DNA of 64,000 bases from Streptomyces sp. SAJ15 (GCF_007595705.1 NZ_NISY01000007.1:62001-126000), one strand, 5' to 3'; shown: positions 36,538 through 45,169, counted from the first letter of the stretch. Translations and numbers: made by a program. The notes: generated by a model from the letters alone, not told the origin.

Positions 36538-38382
36538 GTGTCCCGACGCCTGTCCCCGCGCGCCCTGCGCAGACCCGCCGCCGTCACCGCCGTCGTCGCC
36601 TCCGCCCTCGCGGCCGGGATGCTCGTCGCGCCGCAGTCCGCGTCCGCCGACGAGATCCGCATCCACGACATCCAGGGGAAGACCCGGACCTCCCCGCTGG
36701 CCGGGAAGCAGGTGACCGAGGTCCCCGGCACCGTGACGGCGGTCCGCGCCTTCGGCTCCTCGCGCGGCTTCTGGGTCCAGGACACCCGGCCGGACCGCGA
36801 CCCGGCCACGAGTGAGGGCATCTTCGTCTACACCGGATCGACCACCCCGGCGCTCGCCGTCGGCGACGCGGTGCTGGTCTCCGGCATCGTGGCCGAGTAC
36901 TACCCCGGCGGGGCCGGGGCCGGGCTCCAGTCGATCACCCAGTTGACCAAGGCGACCTGGACCGTGCGGTCCTCCGGCAACGCGCTGCCCGCCGCCTTCC
37001 GACTCAACGCCTCCTCCCTGCCCAACCGTTACGCCCCCGAGGCGGATGTCGAGCACGGCAACATCGAGGGGCTGGAGCTCAACCCCCGGTCCTACGCCCT
37101 GGACCGCTACGAGTCGCTGGAGGGCATGCGGGTCGCCGTGCGGAACGCCCCGGTGACCGGCGCGACCAGCGAGCACAAGGAGCTGTGGGTCACCGCCGAG
37201 CCGCGGCACAACCGGACCGAGCGCGGCGGGGTGCTCTACCACTCCTACCGCGACCCGAACCCGGGCCGGGTCAAGGTCGCCTCCCTGATCCCCTACGCCG
37301 AGCGCCCGTTCCCGGTGGCCAACGTGGGCGACGAGCTGTCCGGGACCACGGCCGGCCCGCTCGACTACGACAACTTCGGCGGCTACGAGATCCAGGCCAC
37401 CGAGCTGGGCCGGCTCGCCGACAAGGCGCTGAAGCGCGAGACCACGCGCAAGCAGCGGGCGGACGAGCTCGCGGTGGCCACCTACAACGTGGAGAACCTC
37501 TCCCCCAAGACCCCGCAGGCGAAGTTCGACCGGCTCGCCGCGGCGCTCGTGCACAACCTGGCCGGGCCCGACATCGTCGCCCTGGAGGAGGTCCAGGACG
37601 ACAACGGCCCCACCAACGACGGGGTGGTGAGCGCCGACGCCACGTTGAAGAAGCTCACCGAGGCCATCGTGGCCGCGGGCGGCCCGGCCTACCAGTGGCG
37701 GCAGATCGACCCCGGGGACGACCAGGACGGCGGGCAGCCCGGCGGCAACATCCGGCTGGCCTTCCTCTACAACCCCGAGCGGGTCTCCTTCACCGACATC
37801 CCGGGCGGCGACGCCACCACCCCGGTCAAGGTCGTGAAGGACGGCGGCAAGGCGACCCTGTCCGCCTCCCCCGGCCGCGTCGACCCGGCCAACGAGGCCT
37901 GGAAGAACAGCCGGAAGCCGCTGGTCGGCCAGTTCTCCTTCCGCGGCAAGCCGATCTTCGTGGTCGCCAACCACTGGAACTCCAAGGGCGGGGACCAGGC
38001 GCTGGACAGCCGGTTCCAGCCCCCGGCGCGGCCCAGCGAGACGCAGCGCGTCGCGCAGGCCAAGGCCGTCAACGGCTTCGTCAAGGAGCTGTTGGCCGCC
38101 GACCCGCGCGCCGACGTGGTCGTGGCGGGCGACCTCAACGACTACGCGTTCTCCCCGGCGCTGCACGCCCTCACCGAGGGCAAGGTCCTCACCGACCTGG
38201 TGAACACGCTGCCGCTCGACGAGCGTTACGGCTATGTCTTCAACGGCAACTCGCAGGTGCTGGACCACATGCTGACCAGCCGCCACCTGCGCAAGGTCGA
38301 CTACGACATCGTGCACATCAACGCCGAGTTCGCCGACCAGGCCAGCGACCACGACCCGTCGGTCGTCCGCATCAAGCCGTAG
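36538..38382 (+). CDS. secreted endonuclease/exonuclease/phosphatase-family nuclease
   Basis: 614 residues from GTG 36538. A Sec signal peptide (about 1-37, ending SASA) is followed by an OB-like domain (about 60-190: PGTVTAVRAFGSSRGFWVQD and AVGDAVLVSGIVAEYYPGG). The EEP catalytic domain runs from about 313 to 614: VATYNVENLSP, IVALEEVQDDNG with the metal-binding glutamate, VVANHWNSKGGDQAL, VVAGDLNDYAFSPAL and the final ASDHDPSV. This is the layout of extracellular nucleases such as NucH/YhcR-like proteins. It probably scavenges nucleotides or DNA outside the cell. A consensus-like TTGACA (36431-36436) stands upstream. Confidence 0.92.
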   Translation: MSRRLSPRALRRPAAVTAVVASALAAGMLVAPQSASADEIRIHDIQGKTRTSPLAGKQVTEVPGTVTAVRAFGSSRGFWVQDTRPDRDPATSEGIFVYTGSTTPALAVGDAVLVSGIVAEYYPGGAGAGLQSITQLTKATWTVRSSGNALPAAFRLNASSLPNRYAPEADVEHGNIEGLELNPRSYALDRYESLEGMRVAVRNAPVTGATSEHKELWVTAEPRHNRTERGGVLYHSYRDPNPGRVKVASLIPYAERPFPVANVGDELSGTTAGPLDYDNFGGYEIQATELGRLADKALKRETTRKQRADELAVATYNVENLSPKTPQAKFDRLAAALVHNLAGPDIVALEEVQDDNGPTNDGVVSADATLKKLTEAIVAAGGPAYQWRQIDPGDDQDGGQPGGNIRLAFLYNPERVSFTDIPGGDATTPVKVVKDGGKATLSASPGRVDPANEAWKNSRKPLVGQFSFRGKPIFVVANHWNSKGGDQALDSRFQPPARPSETQRVAQAKAVNGFVKELLAADPRADVVVAGDLNDYAFSPALHALTEGKVLTDLVNTLPLDERYGYVFNGNSQVLDHMLTSRHLRKVDYDIVHINAEFADQASDHDPSVVRIKP

Positions 38383-38483
38383 CGACTCTGAAACGTCACG
38401 CCAGAACAATTAAATAGACCTGCGCGACGAGCGGGCCCAGAATCCAGCGGAAAGACCCCGATCCCCAACGGAGTGTGACCGCC

Positions 38484-39410
38484 ATGTCTCTGGGCCCGTT
38501 CGGCCGTACCCTCGCCGCGATGATCACACCGTTCACCGACGCCGGCCGGCTCGACCTGGACGGGGCCCAGCGTCTGGCCACCCGCCTGGTGGACGAGGGC
38601 GGCTGCGACGGCCTGGTGCTCAGCGGCACCACCGGCGAGTCGCCCACGACCGGCGACGCCGAGAAGGAGGCGCTGGTCCGCGCCGTCGTCGAGGCGGTCG
38701 GCGACCGCGCGCTCATCACCGCCGGGGTGGGCACCAGCGACACCCGGCACACGGTCGAGCTGGCCCAGGCCGCCGAGAAGGCCGGCGCCCACGGGCTGCT
38801 GGTGGTCACCCCGTACTACAGCCGCCCGCCCCAGGAGGCGGTGGCCGAGCACTTCCGCGACATCGCCGACGCGGTCGGCCTCCCCGTGATGCTCTACGAC
38901 ATCCCGGGCCGCACCGGCACCCGCATCGAGCCGGAGACCATGCTGCGGCTGGCCGAGCACCCACGCATCGCCGGGGTCAAGGACTGCGCGTACGACCTGC
39001 TGGGCAGCTCCCGGGTCCTCGCCCGCACCTCGCTCGCCTACTACTCCGGCTGCGAGGAGCTCAACCTCCCGCTGTACGCGATCGGCGGCGCCGGCTACGT
39101 CAGCACCGTGGCCAACGTCGCCGGCCCGCAGATGCGGGCCGTCCTCGACGCCCACGACAGGGGCGCGGGCGCCGAGGCGGCCCGACTGCATCAGCTCGCC
39201 ATCCCCCTGATCGAGCTGATGATGGGCTCCGGACTGCCGGGCACGGTCACCACCAAGGCGCTGCTGAACGCACTCGGGGCCCCCGCCGGCCCGGTCCGGC
39301 CCCCGCTGCGGCCCGTCGGCCGGGAGGTGACCGACGGGCTGCTCGCGGCGTACGAGGCGCTGGTGTCCTCGCACGCGGCGCCGCGCGGCGCCGCGGTCAG
39401 CGGCGGCTGA
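38484..39410 (+). CDS. dapA: 4-hydroxy-tetrahydrodipicolinate synthase (DapA) family
   Basis: 308 residues from ATG 38484 (ACGGAG 10 bases upstream; GTG 38475 is less well spaced). A class-I aldolase barrel: SGTTGESPTT near residues 48-57, PYYSRPPQEAVAEHF, YDIPGRTGTRI and the Schiff-base lysine in GVKDCAYD (about 166). DapA condenses pyruvate and aspartate semialdehyde in lysine and peptidoglycan synthesis. dapD lies 2 kb away on the other strand, which supports the role, but Streptomyces often has several DapA paralogues. Its end overlaps the convergent gene by 14 bp. Confidence 0.88.
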   Translation: MSLGPFGRTLAAMITPFTDAGRLDLDGAQRLATRLVDEGGCDGLVLSGTTGESPTTGDAEKEALVRAVVEAVGDRALITAGVGTSDTRHTVELAQAAEKAGAHGLLVVTPYYSRPPQEAVAEHFRDIADAVGLPVMLYDIPGRTGTRIEPETMLRLAEHPRIAGVKDCAYDLLGSSRVLARTSLAYYSGCEELNLPLYAIGGAGYVSTVANVAGPQMRAVLDAHDRGAGAEAARLHQLAIPLIELMMGSGLPGTVTTKALLNALGAPAGPVRPPLRPVGREVTDGLLAAYEALVSSHAAPRGAAVSGG

Positions 39411-40644
39411 ACACCGGCTCCCAGCGACCGGGGTAGTCGTCCGACGCCTTGCGGAAGTCGGTGAGCGGAACGACCTTGTCGCTCTTGAGCGAGACGAGCT
39501 GAAGCCGGTTGCGGAACTCGTTCTTGCCCGAGCACTTCTTCGGGTCGCAGCCCCAGGCGATCAGACGGTCCGCGTCGGCCCAGGCGAGCAGCTGCTGACC
39601 GGCGACGAGCTTGACCCGCTTGCCGGTCCTGGCGTCCAGGATCTCGGAGGTGATCGCGCCTCCCTTGCCGGCGAAGCCCCCCGCCACATGGCGGCCGTCG
39701 GGAGAGAGCCCGGCCTGCGGGTAGCTGACGTACTTCTCGGCGGCCGGGGCCGGCACCCGCTTGCCGTCCAGGTCGTAGAAGATGCGGCCCGGGGAGTAGA
39801 GGCTCGGCCCCACGACCAGCGAGCCGTCATGGCTCCAGTCGAGGTCCTCACGCATGTTGCTGAAGGTGTCGGTGGCGGAGGGCAGCTTGCGCCACTTCGA
39901 CGCGCCGGAGGCGACGTCGATGGCGTAGAAGCCGGTGCGGCCGAGCACCGGGCCCGCTTCCTTGTCCGAGCCCCCGTCCTCGTCCGTGGTGAAGTACGGC
40001 TTTTCGAGTGTGAGGTTGTCCGGGTTCGCGTCATAGGTGGTGGCCAGCAGCCGCCTGCCCTCGGGCGACCACTTCACGGACGCCACTCCGCGGTCCAGCT
40101 TGATCCACCGCTCGACCTGCCCGGTGGAGAGGTCGAGCAGCCCCACCCGCTTGGCGGGCAGCTCCCCCTCCAGGACGGCCGCCTTCTTCATCCCCGGAGC
40201 CACGTCCAGCCAGGCCCACGACGTCATCTCGTAGCGGCCGGTGGCCGGGTCGAGCAGGTGCCACTGGTAGGTCAGCAGCTCGTCGCCGCCCTGCTGCCGC
40301 ACCTTCATGGTGGTGAAGTAGGCGGAGACGGCGGTCTTGCCCGCGGCGATCTGGTCGCGCGGCGGCGACTGGTCGGGGTGGGCCAGCACATCCGGGCCGG
40401 TGGCCCGCGACGCCGGCCGGACGCCGCCGCCGTCGCCCGTGCTCTCCATCGCGGGCACCGCCACCGCGGTGCCGAGGATCGCGACCGCGGCCACGGCGGC
40501 CCCCACCACGCCGCGCACCTTGCGGCGGTGCCGGGCGCGCAGCACCTGGTCGGCGAGGAGGGGGGAGGGCCGGACGCCCTCCTGCGGCCACTGCTGGAGC
40601 GTGTCGCGCACCAGCTCCGTCATCTTCTCGTCGTTCACGGTCAT
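39397..40644 (-). CDS. membrane-anchored beta-propeller-like protein coupled to a sigma factor
   Basis: 415 residues. A short cytoplasmic N-terminus (MTVNDEKMTELVRDTLQQWP) is followed by one membrane helix (VVGAAVAAVAILGTAVAVPAM, about 55-75, basic RHRRKVR before it). The rest is a large outer domain with WD40/TolB-like repeats such as LDRGVASVKWSPEGRRLLATTYD and LDWSHDGSLVVGPS. The ATG overlaps the sigma-factor stop by ATGA and has GGAGG upstream. The pairing suggests an anti-sigma or sensor role, though no zinc-binding anti-sigma motif is visible in the short N-terminus. Confidence 0.8.
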   Translation of the reverse strand: MTVNDEKMTELVRDTLQQWPQEGVRPSPLLADQVLRARHRRKVRGVVGAAVAAVAILGTAVAVPAMESTGDGGGVRPASRATGPDVLAHPDQSPPRDQIAAGKTAVSAYFTTMKVRQQGGDELLTYQWHLLDPATGRYEMTSWAWLDVAPGMKKAAVLEGELPAKRVGLLDLSTGQVERWIKLDRGVASVKWSPEGRRLLATTYDANPDNLTLEKPYFTTDEDGGSDKEAGPVLGRTGFYAIDVASGASKWRKLPSATDTFSNMREDLDWSHDGSLVVGPSLYSPGRIFYDLDGKRVPAPAAEKYVSYPQAGLSPDGRHVAGGFAGKGGAITSEILDARTGKRVKLVAGQQLLAWADADRLIAWGCDPKKCSGKNEFRNRLQLVSLKSDKVVPLTDFRKASDDYPGRWEPVFSRR

Positions 40645-41192
40645 GCCTCCGCGGTCGAAAGGTCGCGTACGGCCCGGCCGGTGCCGGACCCCGCGGCGAA
40701 CAGCTCGGGGGACAGCTGGCGCAGCCGCGCCAGCGAGCGGTGCGTCGTGCTGCGCACGGTGCCGATCGAGCAGCCGAGCAGCGCCGCCACCTCGGCCTCG
40801 GGAAGGTCCTCGAAGTAGCGCAGCACCAGGACGGTGCGCTGGCGGGCGGTGAGCCGGGACAGCGCGTCGCGTATCACGATCCGCGTCTCCACGACGCCGG
40901 CCCCGTCGACCACGCCGCGCTCCGGTGGAGCGGCGACGGTCACCTCGCGACGCGGCCAGCGCAGCCGCCAGCGGCCGACCTGCTGCCGGTAGAGCACCTG
41001 GCGTACGTACGCCTCCGGCTCCTCCACGCGGTGCCATCGGCCGGCCGTCTTGACGAGCGCGTTCTGCAGCAGGTCCTCGGCCTCGTACCGGTCTCCCCCG
41101 CAGAGCAGCATGGCGAGCTTCAGCAGCGCGGGCGACCTCGTCGCCACGAACTGTCTGAAGTCCTTCTCTTGCTCGGCATCCATCGTCACCAT
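40641..41192 (-). CDS. SigE-family ECF RNA polymerase sigma factor
   Basis: 183 residues from ATG 41192 (GAGGAAG 11 bases upstream; ATG 41183 is possible). Region 2: FRQFVATRSPALLKLAMLLCGGDRYEAEDLLQNALVK. Region 4: ALSRLTARQRTVLVLRYFEDLPEAEVAALLGCSIGTVRSTTHRSLARLR. The layout, including the RWHRVEEPEAYVRQVLYRQ linker, is that of the actinobacterial SigE-family (ECF) sigma factors. It is translationally coupled to a membrane propeller protein, probably its regulator or sensor. Confidence 0.93.
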   Translation of the reverse strand: MVTMDAEQEKDFRQFVATRSPALLKLAMLLCGGDRYEAEDLLQNALVKTAGRWHRVEEPEAYVRQVLYRQQVGRWRLRWPRREVTVAAPPERGVVDGAGVVETRIVIRDALSRLTARQRTVLVLRYFEDLPEAEVAALLGCSIGTVRSTTHRSLARLRQLSPELFAAGSGTGRAVRDLSTAEA

Positions 41193-41309
41193 CGATTCGT
41201 CGACTTCCTCTGGGCAGCGGCGCCTCACCGGCGTCGTTCGCCACCCCTTGAGACGCGTGTGACAGCGGCCCGCTATGTCGGTGCGGCGAAAAAAGTCTTC
41301 GAAACGCGC

Positions 41310-41344
41310 GAGCGGCCCGCGCCGGGATCCGGCGCGGGCCGCTC
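41310..41344 (-). terminator. rho-independent terminator after dapD
   Basis: A perfect 16-bp stem (GAGCGGCCCGCGCCGG and its complement) with a 3-base loop, about 17 bp beyond the dapD stop. Reading in the dapD direction it is followed at a short distance by ACTTTTTTCG, a T-run rare in this genome. Confidence 0.8.
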
Positions 41345-41360
41345 GACGGCGGTGCGGGCG

Positions 41361-42353
41361 TCAGTTGTGGCTGTGCAGCGCCTCGTTGAGGCCGCCCCAG
41401 GAGCCGCTGCGCGGGAGCGCCTCGACGGTGCCGGTGGTGGAGTTGCGGCGGAAGAGGAGGTTGGTGGCGCCGGAGAGCTCCAGCGCCTTGACCACCTGGC
41501 CGTCCGGCAGGGTCACCCGGGTGCCGGCGGTGACGTACAGGCCCGCCTCGACGATGCAGTCGTCGCCGAGGGAGATGCCGATGCCGGCCTCGGCGCCGAG
41601 CAGGCAGCGCTCACCGAGGGAGATGGTCTGCTTGCCGCCGCCGGAGAGGGTGCCCATGATCGACGCGCCGCCGCCGATGTCGGAGCCGTCGCCGACGACG
41701 ACGCCCGCGCTGATCCGGCCCTCGACCATGGAGGTGCCGAGCGTGCCGGCGTTGAAGTTGACGAAGCCCTCGTGCATGACCGTGGTGCCGGCGGCGAGGT
41801 GCGCGCCGAGGCGGACCCGGTCGGCGTCGCCGATGCGCACGCCGGTGGGGGTGACGTAGTCCGTCATCCGCGGGAACTTGTCGATGCTGGTCACACTGAG
41901 CTGGAGGCCCTCGGCGCGGGCGGCCAGCCGGACCTTCTCGACCTGGTCGACCGCGACCGGGCCGAGGTTGGTCCAGGCGACGTTGGCCAGCAGCCCGAAG
42001 ATGCCGTCCAGGCTCAGGCCGTGCGGCTTGACCAGGCGGTGGGAGAGCAGGTGCAGCCGCAGGTAGGCGTCGTGCGCGTCCAGCGGCTTGTCGTCGAGCG
42101 AGGCGATGACCGTGCGGACGGCGACGACGTCGACCCCGCGGCGCGCGTCCAGGCCGGTGGCCCGGGGCGCGGCGTCGCCCAGCAGCTCGGCGGCGCGCTC
42201 GGCGGTGAGCCGCTCGGTGCCGGAGGGGCCCGGCTCGGACACCAGCTCCGGGGCGGGGAACCAGGTGTCGAGGACGGTGCCGTCGGCGGCGATGGTGGCG
42301 AGGCCGGCGGCGACGGCGCCGGTGGAACGAGGGGTGTCAGGTGCGTCGGTCAT
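41361..42353 (-). CDS. dapD: 2,3,4,5-tetrahydropyridine-2,6-dicarboxylate N-succinyltransferase DapD
   Basis: 330 residues, the longer actinobacterial form of DapD. It transfers succinyl from succinyl-CoA in lysine/diaminopimelate synthesis. The left-handed beta-helix is evident from hexapeptide repeats: VRLGAHLAAGTTVMHEGFVNFNAGT, ISAGVVVGDGSDIGGGASIMGTLSGGGK and GIGISLGDDCIVEAGLYVTAG. The N-terminal domain includes VDVVAVRTVIASLDDKP. A strong terminator follows. The region upstream holds dispersed repeats. Confidence 0.95.
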   Translation of the reverse strand: MTDAPDTPRSTGAVAAGLATIAADGTVLDTWFPAPELVSEPGPSGTERLTAERAAELLGDAAPRATGLDARRGVDVVAVRTVIASLDDKPLDAHDAYLRLHLLSHRLVKPHGLSLDGIFGLLANVAWTNLGPVAVDQVEKVRLAARAEGLQLSVTSIDKFPRMTDYVTPTGVRIGDADRVRLGAHLAAGTTVMHEGFVNFNAGTLGTSMVEGRISAGVVVGDGSDIGGGASIMGTLSGGGKQTISLGERCLLGAEAGIGISLGDDCIVEAGLYVTAGTRVTLPDGQVVKALELSGATNLLFRRNSTTGTVEALPRSGSWGGLNEALHSHN

Positions 42354-42673
42354 GGTCGAACGCTAACCGGACAGGGCGGCCGGAGGCGAACCGGTCTCGC
42401 GCCGGCGACCCCTGACCGCGCGGCCACGCCCACCGGGGCCCTGAGCCACCCATCCCGCCGCGACGGCGAACAACCACGACGGCGCGGCCCGGCGGTGCCT
42501 AACCGACCTCAGGGCCGACGGCACGGACCGGCGGTATTCAACCGACCTCAGGGCCGACCGCCCTCGGCCAGGGGCGCAGCGGGCCAAACCCCCGGTCCGG
42601 GAACGCAGGGGGCCAAGCCACCGGTCCGGGCGAGGCGCGAGGAGACAGGGAGGCACCGAGGCCGCGGCAGGGC
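42354..42673. repeat. gene-free gap with a dispersed repeat and 39-bp and 29-bp direct repeats
   Basis: Copy three of the element seen at 34361 and 34536 lies at 42454-42521 (CCCGCCGCGACGGCGA, then GGCGCGGCCCGGCGGTGCC). Its second half is repeated 39 bp later: AACCGACCTCAGGGCCGAC at 42501-42519 and 42540-42558. A further 29-bp direct repeat (CGCAGCGGGCCAAACCCCCG type) occupies 42575-42632. No gene is supported. Confidence 0.75.
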
Positions 42674-43213
42674 TCAGCCCAGCAGCGCCGCCAGCGCCGA
42701 GCGCGCGGCGTCCCGGTCGTAGGGGCGGTCGGTCAGCAGGGCCTGGAGGATGAGGCCGTCCAGCAGGGCCACCACGGCTCGCGCGGTGGCGGGGGTGGCG
42801 GTGTGCGGGGCGAGGATCCGCGCCATCTCGTCGAGGCACTCGGCGGCGATGGGGCGCACCGCGTCGCGGCGCAGGGCGGCGAGGTGGAGCTCGTACTCCA
42901 GCCGCGGCCGCGCGCGGTCGCCGTGCAGCAGTCCGCCGGTCAGCTCGGCGAGCGCGTCGGCGAGCGGGCGGGTCGGGTCGAGGGCCTCGGCGCGGCGCCG
43001 CAGGTCGGCCAGCCACTCCTCGTTGACCTGGCGCAGCGCGGCGACCAGCAGCTCGTCCAGGCCGGCGAAGTGGTAGGTGGTGGAGCCGAGCGGCACATCG
43101 GCCTCCGCGGCCACGGCGCGGTGGCTCAGCCCGTCGATGCCGCTCCGGTCCACGACGCGGATCGCCGCGTCGATGAGGCGCTGGCGCCGGTCGGGGTCGT
43201 ACCGCCGCGGCAT
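42674..43213 (-). CDS. TetR-family transcriptional regulator
   Basis: 179 residues from ATG 43213. The N-terminal helix-turn-helix reads RRQRLIDAAIRVVDRSGIDGLSHRAVAAEADVPLGSTTYHFAGLDELLVAAL, typical of TetR. The C-terminal ligand domain resembles the TetR_C_6 type, with RLEYELHLAALRRDAVRPI. The start overlaps the stop of a small efflux-gene remnant (TGATG), and palindromes lie upstream of that remnant. So it probably represses its own operon. With the efflux partner broken, the regulator may now be an orphan or act elsewhere. Confidence 0.9.
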   Translation of the reverse strand: MPRRYDPDRRQRLIDAAIRVVDRSGIDGLSHRAVAAEADVPLGSTTYHFAGLDELLVAALRQVNEEWLADLRRRAEALDPTRPLADALAELTGGLLHGDRARPRLEYELHLAALRRDAVRPIAAECLDEMARILAPHTATPATARAVVALLDGLILQALLTDRPYDRDAARSALAALLG

Positions 43214-43338
43214 CAGTGAGCTCCGTCGAGGTTGAGCACGAGGACGCCGGCGATGACGAACAGCACGCCGAGGATCTTCGCGGCGGTCACCGCCTCGCCG
43301 AGGAAGGCGATCGCCGCGGCAAGCGTCAGAGAGCCCAT
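43213..43338 (-). pseudogene. remnant of a small multidrug resistance (SMR) efflux gene
   Basis: From ATG 43338 only 41 residues remain: MGSLTLAAAIAFLGEAVTAA followed by KILGVLFVIAGVLVLNLDGAH. This matches the last membrane helix and a half of EmrE/QacE-type SMR transporters, which have about 105 residues and four helices. Helices 1-2, including the essential glutamate near the start of helix 1, are missing. Operator-like palindromes stand right before this ATG, as expected for the intact gene's promoter, so an internal deletion seems likely. Functional efflux is not expected. Confidence 0.7.
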
Positions 43339-43348
43339 GCGTACGAGC

Positions 43349-43374
43349 GTACACAACGTTGCGTACGGCCGTAC
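43349..43374 (-). promoter_or_regulatory. palindromic operator before the SMR remnant and tetR
   Basis: Overlapping palindromes: GTACACAACGTTGCGTAC (43349-43366, one mismatched pair) and GTACGGCCGTAC (43363-43374, perfect). Their position just ahead of the SMR-tetR start and their length fit a TetR-dimer binding site. The 4-bp GTAC recurs four times. Confidence 0.6.
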
Positions 43375-43509
43375 ACATGCGCCCGACCGGGTGGTTGCGG
43401 TGGCCCCCCGCGGTCGCTGCGGGCCGCCGACGGCGCATCGCCGTGCGAGGCTCGACCGACACGTCGAGCGCGCCATCGACCCGTCGAGCGCGATGTGGAG
43501 GCACTACTC

Positions 43510-44301
43510 ATGTCCCGACGGCGACGCCAGGCCCTCGCCGGTCTCCTCGCGGTGCCGGTCCTGACCGGGACCGTGCTGACCCTGCCCGGTTGCTCGCCCG
43601 GCGGAGGCTCCGCACTGCCCCGGGTGGAGTCCGGGGCCAAGCGCGGAAAGGTGGAGTTCTCCCCGGGCAGGAGCGAGCCGGACAAGGGGAAGGCCGCCTT
43701 CCCCGAGGTGCCGGCGGGGCGCACCAGCGAGCTGGTGACCAAGGTCCACAACACCACCGACCACCCCGCGAAGGTGAGAGGCGCCTCCATGGTGCCGACC
43801 GGGGCGTCCGACCCCACCGGCGCGGACCAGCCGGCCGGGGGCGGCGCCACCGAGACCGGCGTACGGGCGGCGGAGGGCGGCCGGCGCGCGGAAGCGGAGG
43901 ACGGCCGGCGCGCGGAAGCGGGCCTCGAGATCCGCCACGACAGCTGTACCGGCGAGACGCTCGCGTCGGGCGAGTCCTGTCAGATGCTGTTCGTCTACCG
44001 GCCCACCGAGGAGGGCGTGCTGACGACGGAGTTCATCGTGGAGTTCGACGGCGGGACCCCCGACATCCGGGCCGCCGTCTCCGCCGTCGCCCGGCCGCCG
44101 GAGAAGGGCACCGACACGGCGTCCCCGGGCGGGACCGGCACCGGAGGCGAGACCGGGGGATCGACGCCGCCCAGCCCTCCGGTGAGCCCCGGGCCCGCGG
44201 GGAGCGAGGCCCCGCCGACGAGCGACGAGCCGACCGTCGAGCCGTCGGAGATGCCCAGCCCCGTGGAACCGCCCCCGCCGAACGGCGTCACTCCGTACTG
44301 A
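43510..44301 (+). CDS. lipoprotein with Pro/Ser/Gly-rich C-terminus
   Basis: 263 residues from ATG 43510 (GGAGG upstream). A basic start, a hydrophobic segment and the lipobox LTLPGC indicate attachment to the outer face of the membrane at a Cys near residue 28. The mature part holds an immunoglobulin-like stretch (GRTSELVTKVHNTTDHPAKVRGA and CQMLFVYRPTEEGVLTTEFIVEFDG), as in choice-of-anchor or ASPM-type domains. A small GRRAEAED repeat is encoded by a 24-bp duplication near 43879. The tail is disordered and Pro/Ser-rich. Function unknown. Its end overlaps the convergent membrane gene by 14 bp. Confidence 0.8.
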   Translation: MSRRRRQALAGLLAVPVLTGTVLTLPGCSPGGGSALPRVESGAKRGKVEFSPGRSEPDKGKAAFPEVPAGRTSELVTKVHNTTDHPAKVRGASMVPTGASDPTGADQPAGGGATETGVRAAEGGRRAEAEDGRRAEAGLEIRHDSCTGETLASGESCQMLFVYRPTEEGVLTTEFIVEFDGGTPDIRAAVSAVARPPEKGTDTASPGGTGTGGETGGSTPPSPPVSPGPAGSEAPPTSDEPTVEPSEMPSPVEPPPPNGVTPY

Positions 44302-45169
44302 CCGTCTGGAACGCCATCACCTCCACCCGCATCGTGGCGTCGTCGCGCCGCACCACCACCAGCTTGCGCACCGGCGGCCGGCGCGGCACCAGGTAATAAC
44401 GCGAGTCCGAGGTCGTCAGCACCGTGAACCGGTCGTAGAGGTAGCGGTAGGGGTGGTGTCCGGCGCTCAGCGTCCGGTCCGGGGCGCCGAGCGCGGGGGT
44501 GCTCGTGTAGAGCAGCACCCTGGGCCGGTGGGCCGGCCCCGTGCGCAGGTCGCGCAGCGCGACGGCCCGGCCCGCGCTGTCCACGTACCAGGCCACGCCG
44601 GAGAACAGACTCAACGTCATCAGCGCCATCAGCACGGCACCGACGATGCTCCACAGTCGGTTGCGCGCCGGCGGCCGCGGGCCGCCGTGGTCCGGGGGCT
44701 GCCCGCCGCGCCGCAGATGGAGCGCGAAGGACGCCAACAGCGCGCCGAGCGCGCCGACCAGCGGCGCCACGTACCACCCCGGCCACCGGTAGGACGCCGC
44801 GAAGGCCAGCAGCAGCAGGAGGCCGCCGAGCGTCCCGACCGCCCGCCACATCCGGCGACGCCGCCGTCGCACCCCGTGGCCGACCAGCCGGCGGTCGACC
44901 AGTCCGAACAGCAGCACCGCGAACAGACCGACCAGCAGCAGGATCCACAGCGGGAAGAAGGTGGCGTTGGGGCTCGCCAGCAGGTACTCCTCCGTCGAGA
45001 GGCCCAACTCGCCGACGGAGATACCGAAGACGGAGTAGTAGGCGTTCATCCGGGTGCGCCCCATGTAGTACAGCAGAGCGAGAATGACCGTTCCGGGCGC
45101 GACCACGATCGCGGCCTTCTCCAGGAAGGTCTTTCCGGCCGGCGGCTGCCGTTCGCTGTGCTCTTCCAC
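44288..45169 (-). CDS. multi-spanning membrane protein, function unknown
   Basis: 293 residues from GTG 45169. Hydrophobic segments lie near residues 20-35, 72-92, 111-128, 132-150 and 172-192, with a very basic loop RRRRRRMW between the second and third. The C-terminal third is polar and begins YVDSAGRAVALRDL. The motif GISVGELGLSTEEYLL is the only conserved-looking piece. I do not recognise a family. It is divergent from the reductase gene at 45283. Confidence 0.65.
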   Translation of the reverse strand: MEEHSERQPPAGKTFLEKAAIVVAPGTVILALLYYMGRTRMNAYYSVFGISVGELGLSTEEYLLASPNATFFPLWILLLVGLFAVLLFGLVDRRLVGHGVRRRRRRMWRAVGTLGGLLLLLAFAASYRWPGWYVAPLVGALGALLASFALHLRRGGQPPDHGGPRPPARNRLWSIVGAVLMALMTLSLFSGVAWYVDSAGRAVALRDLRTGPAHRPRVLLYTSTPALGAPDRTLSAGHHPYRYLYDRFTVLTTSDSRYYLVPRRPPVRKLVVVRRDDATMRVEVMAFQTVSTE

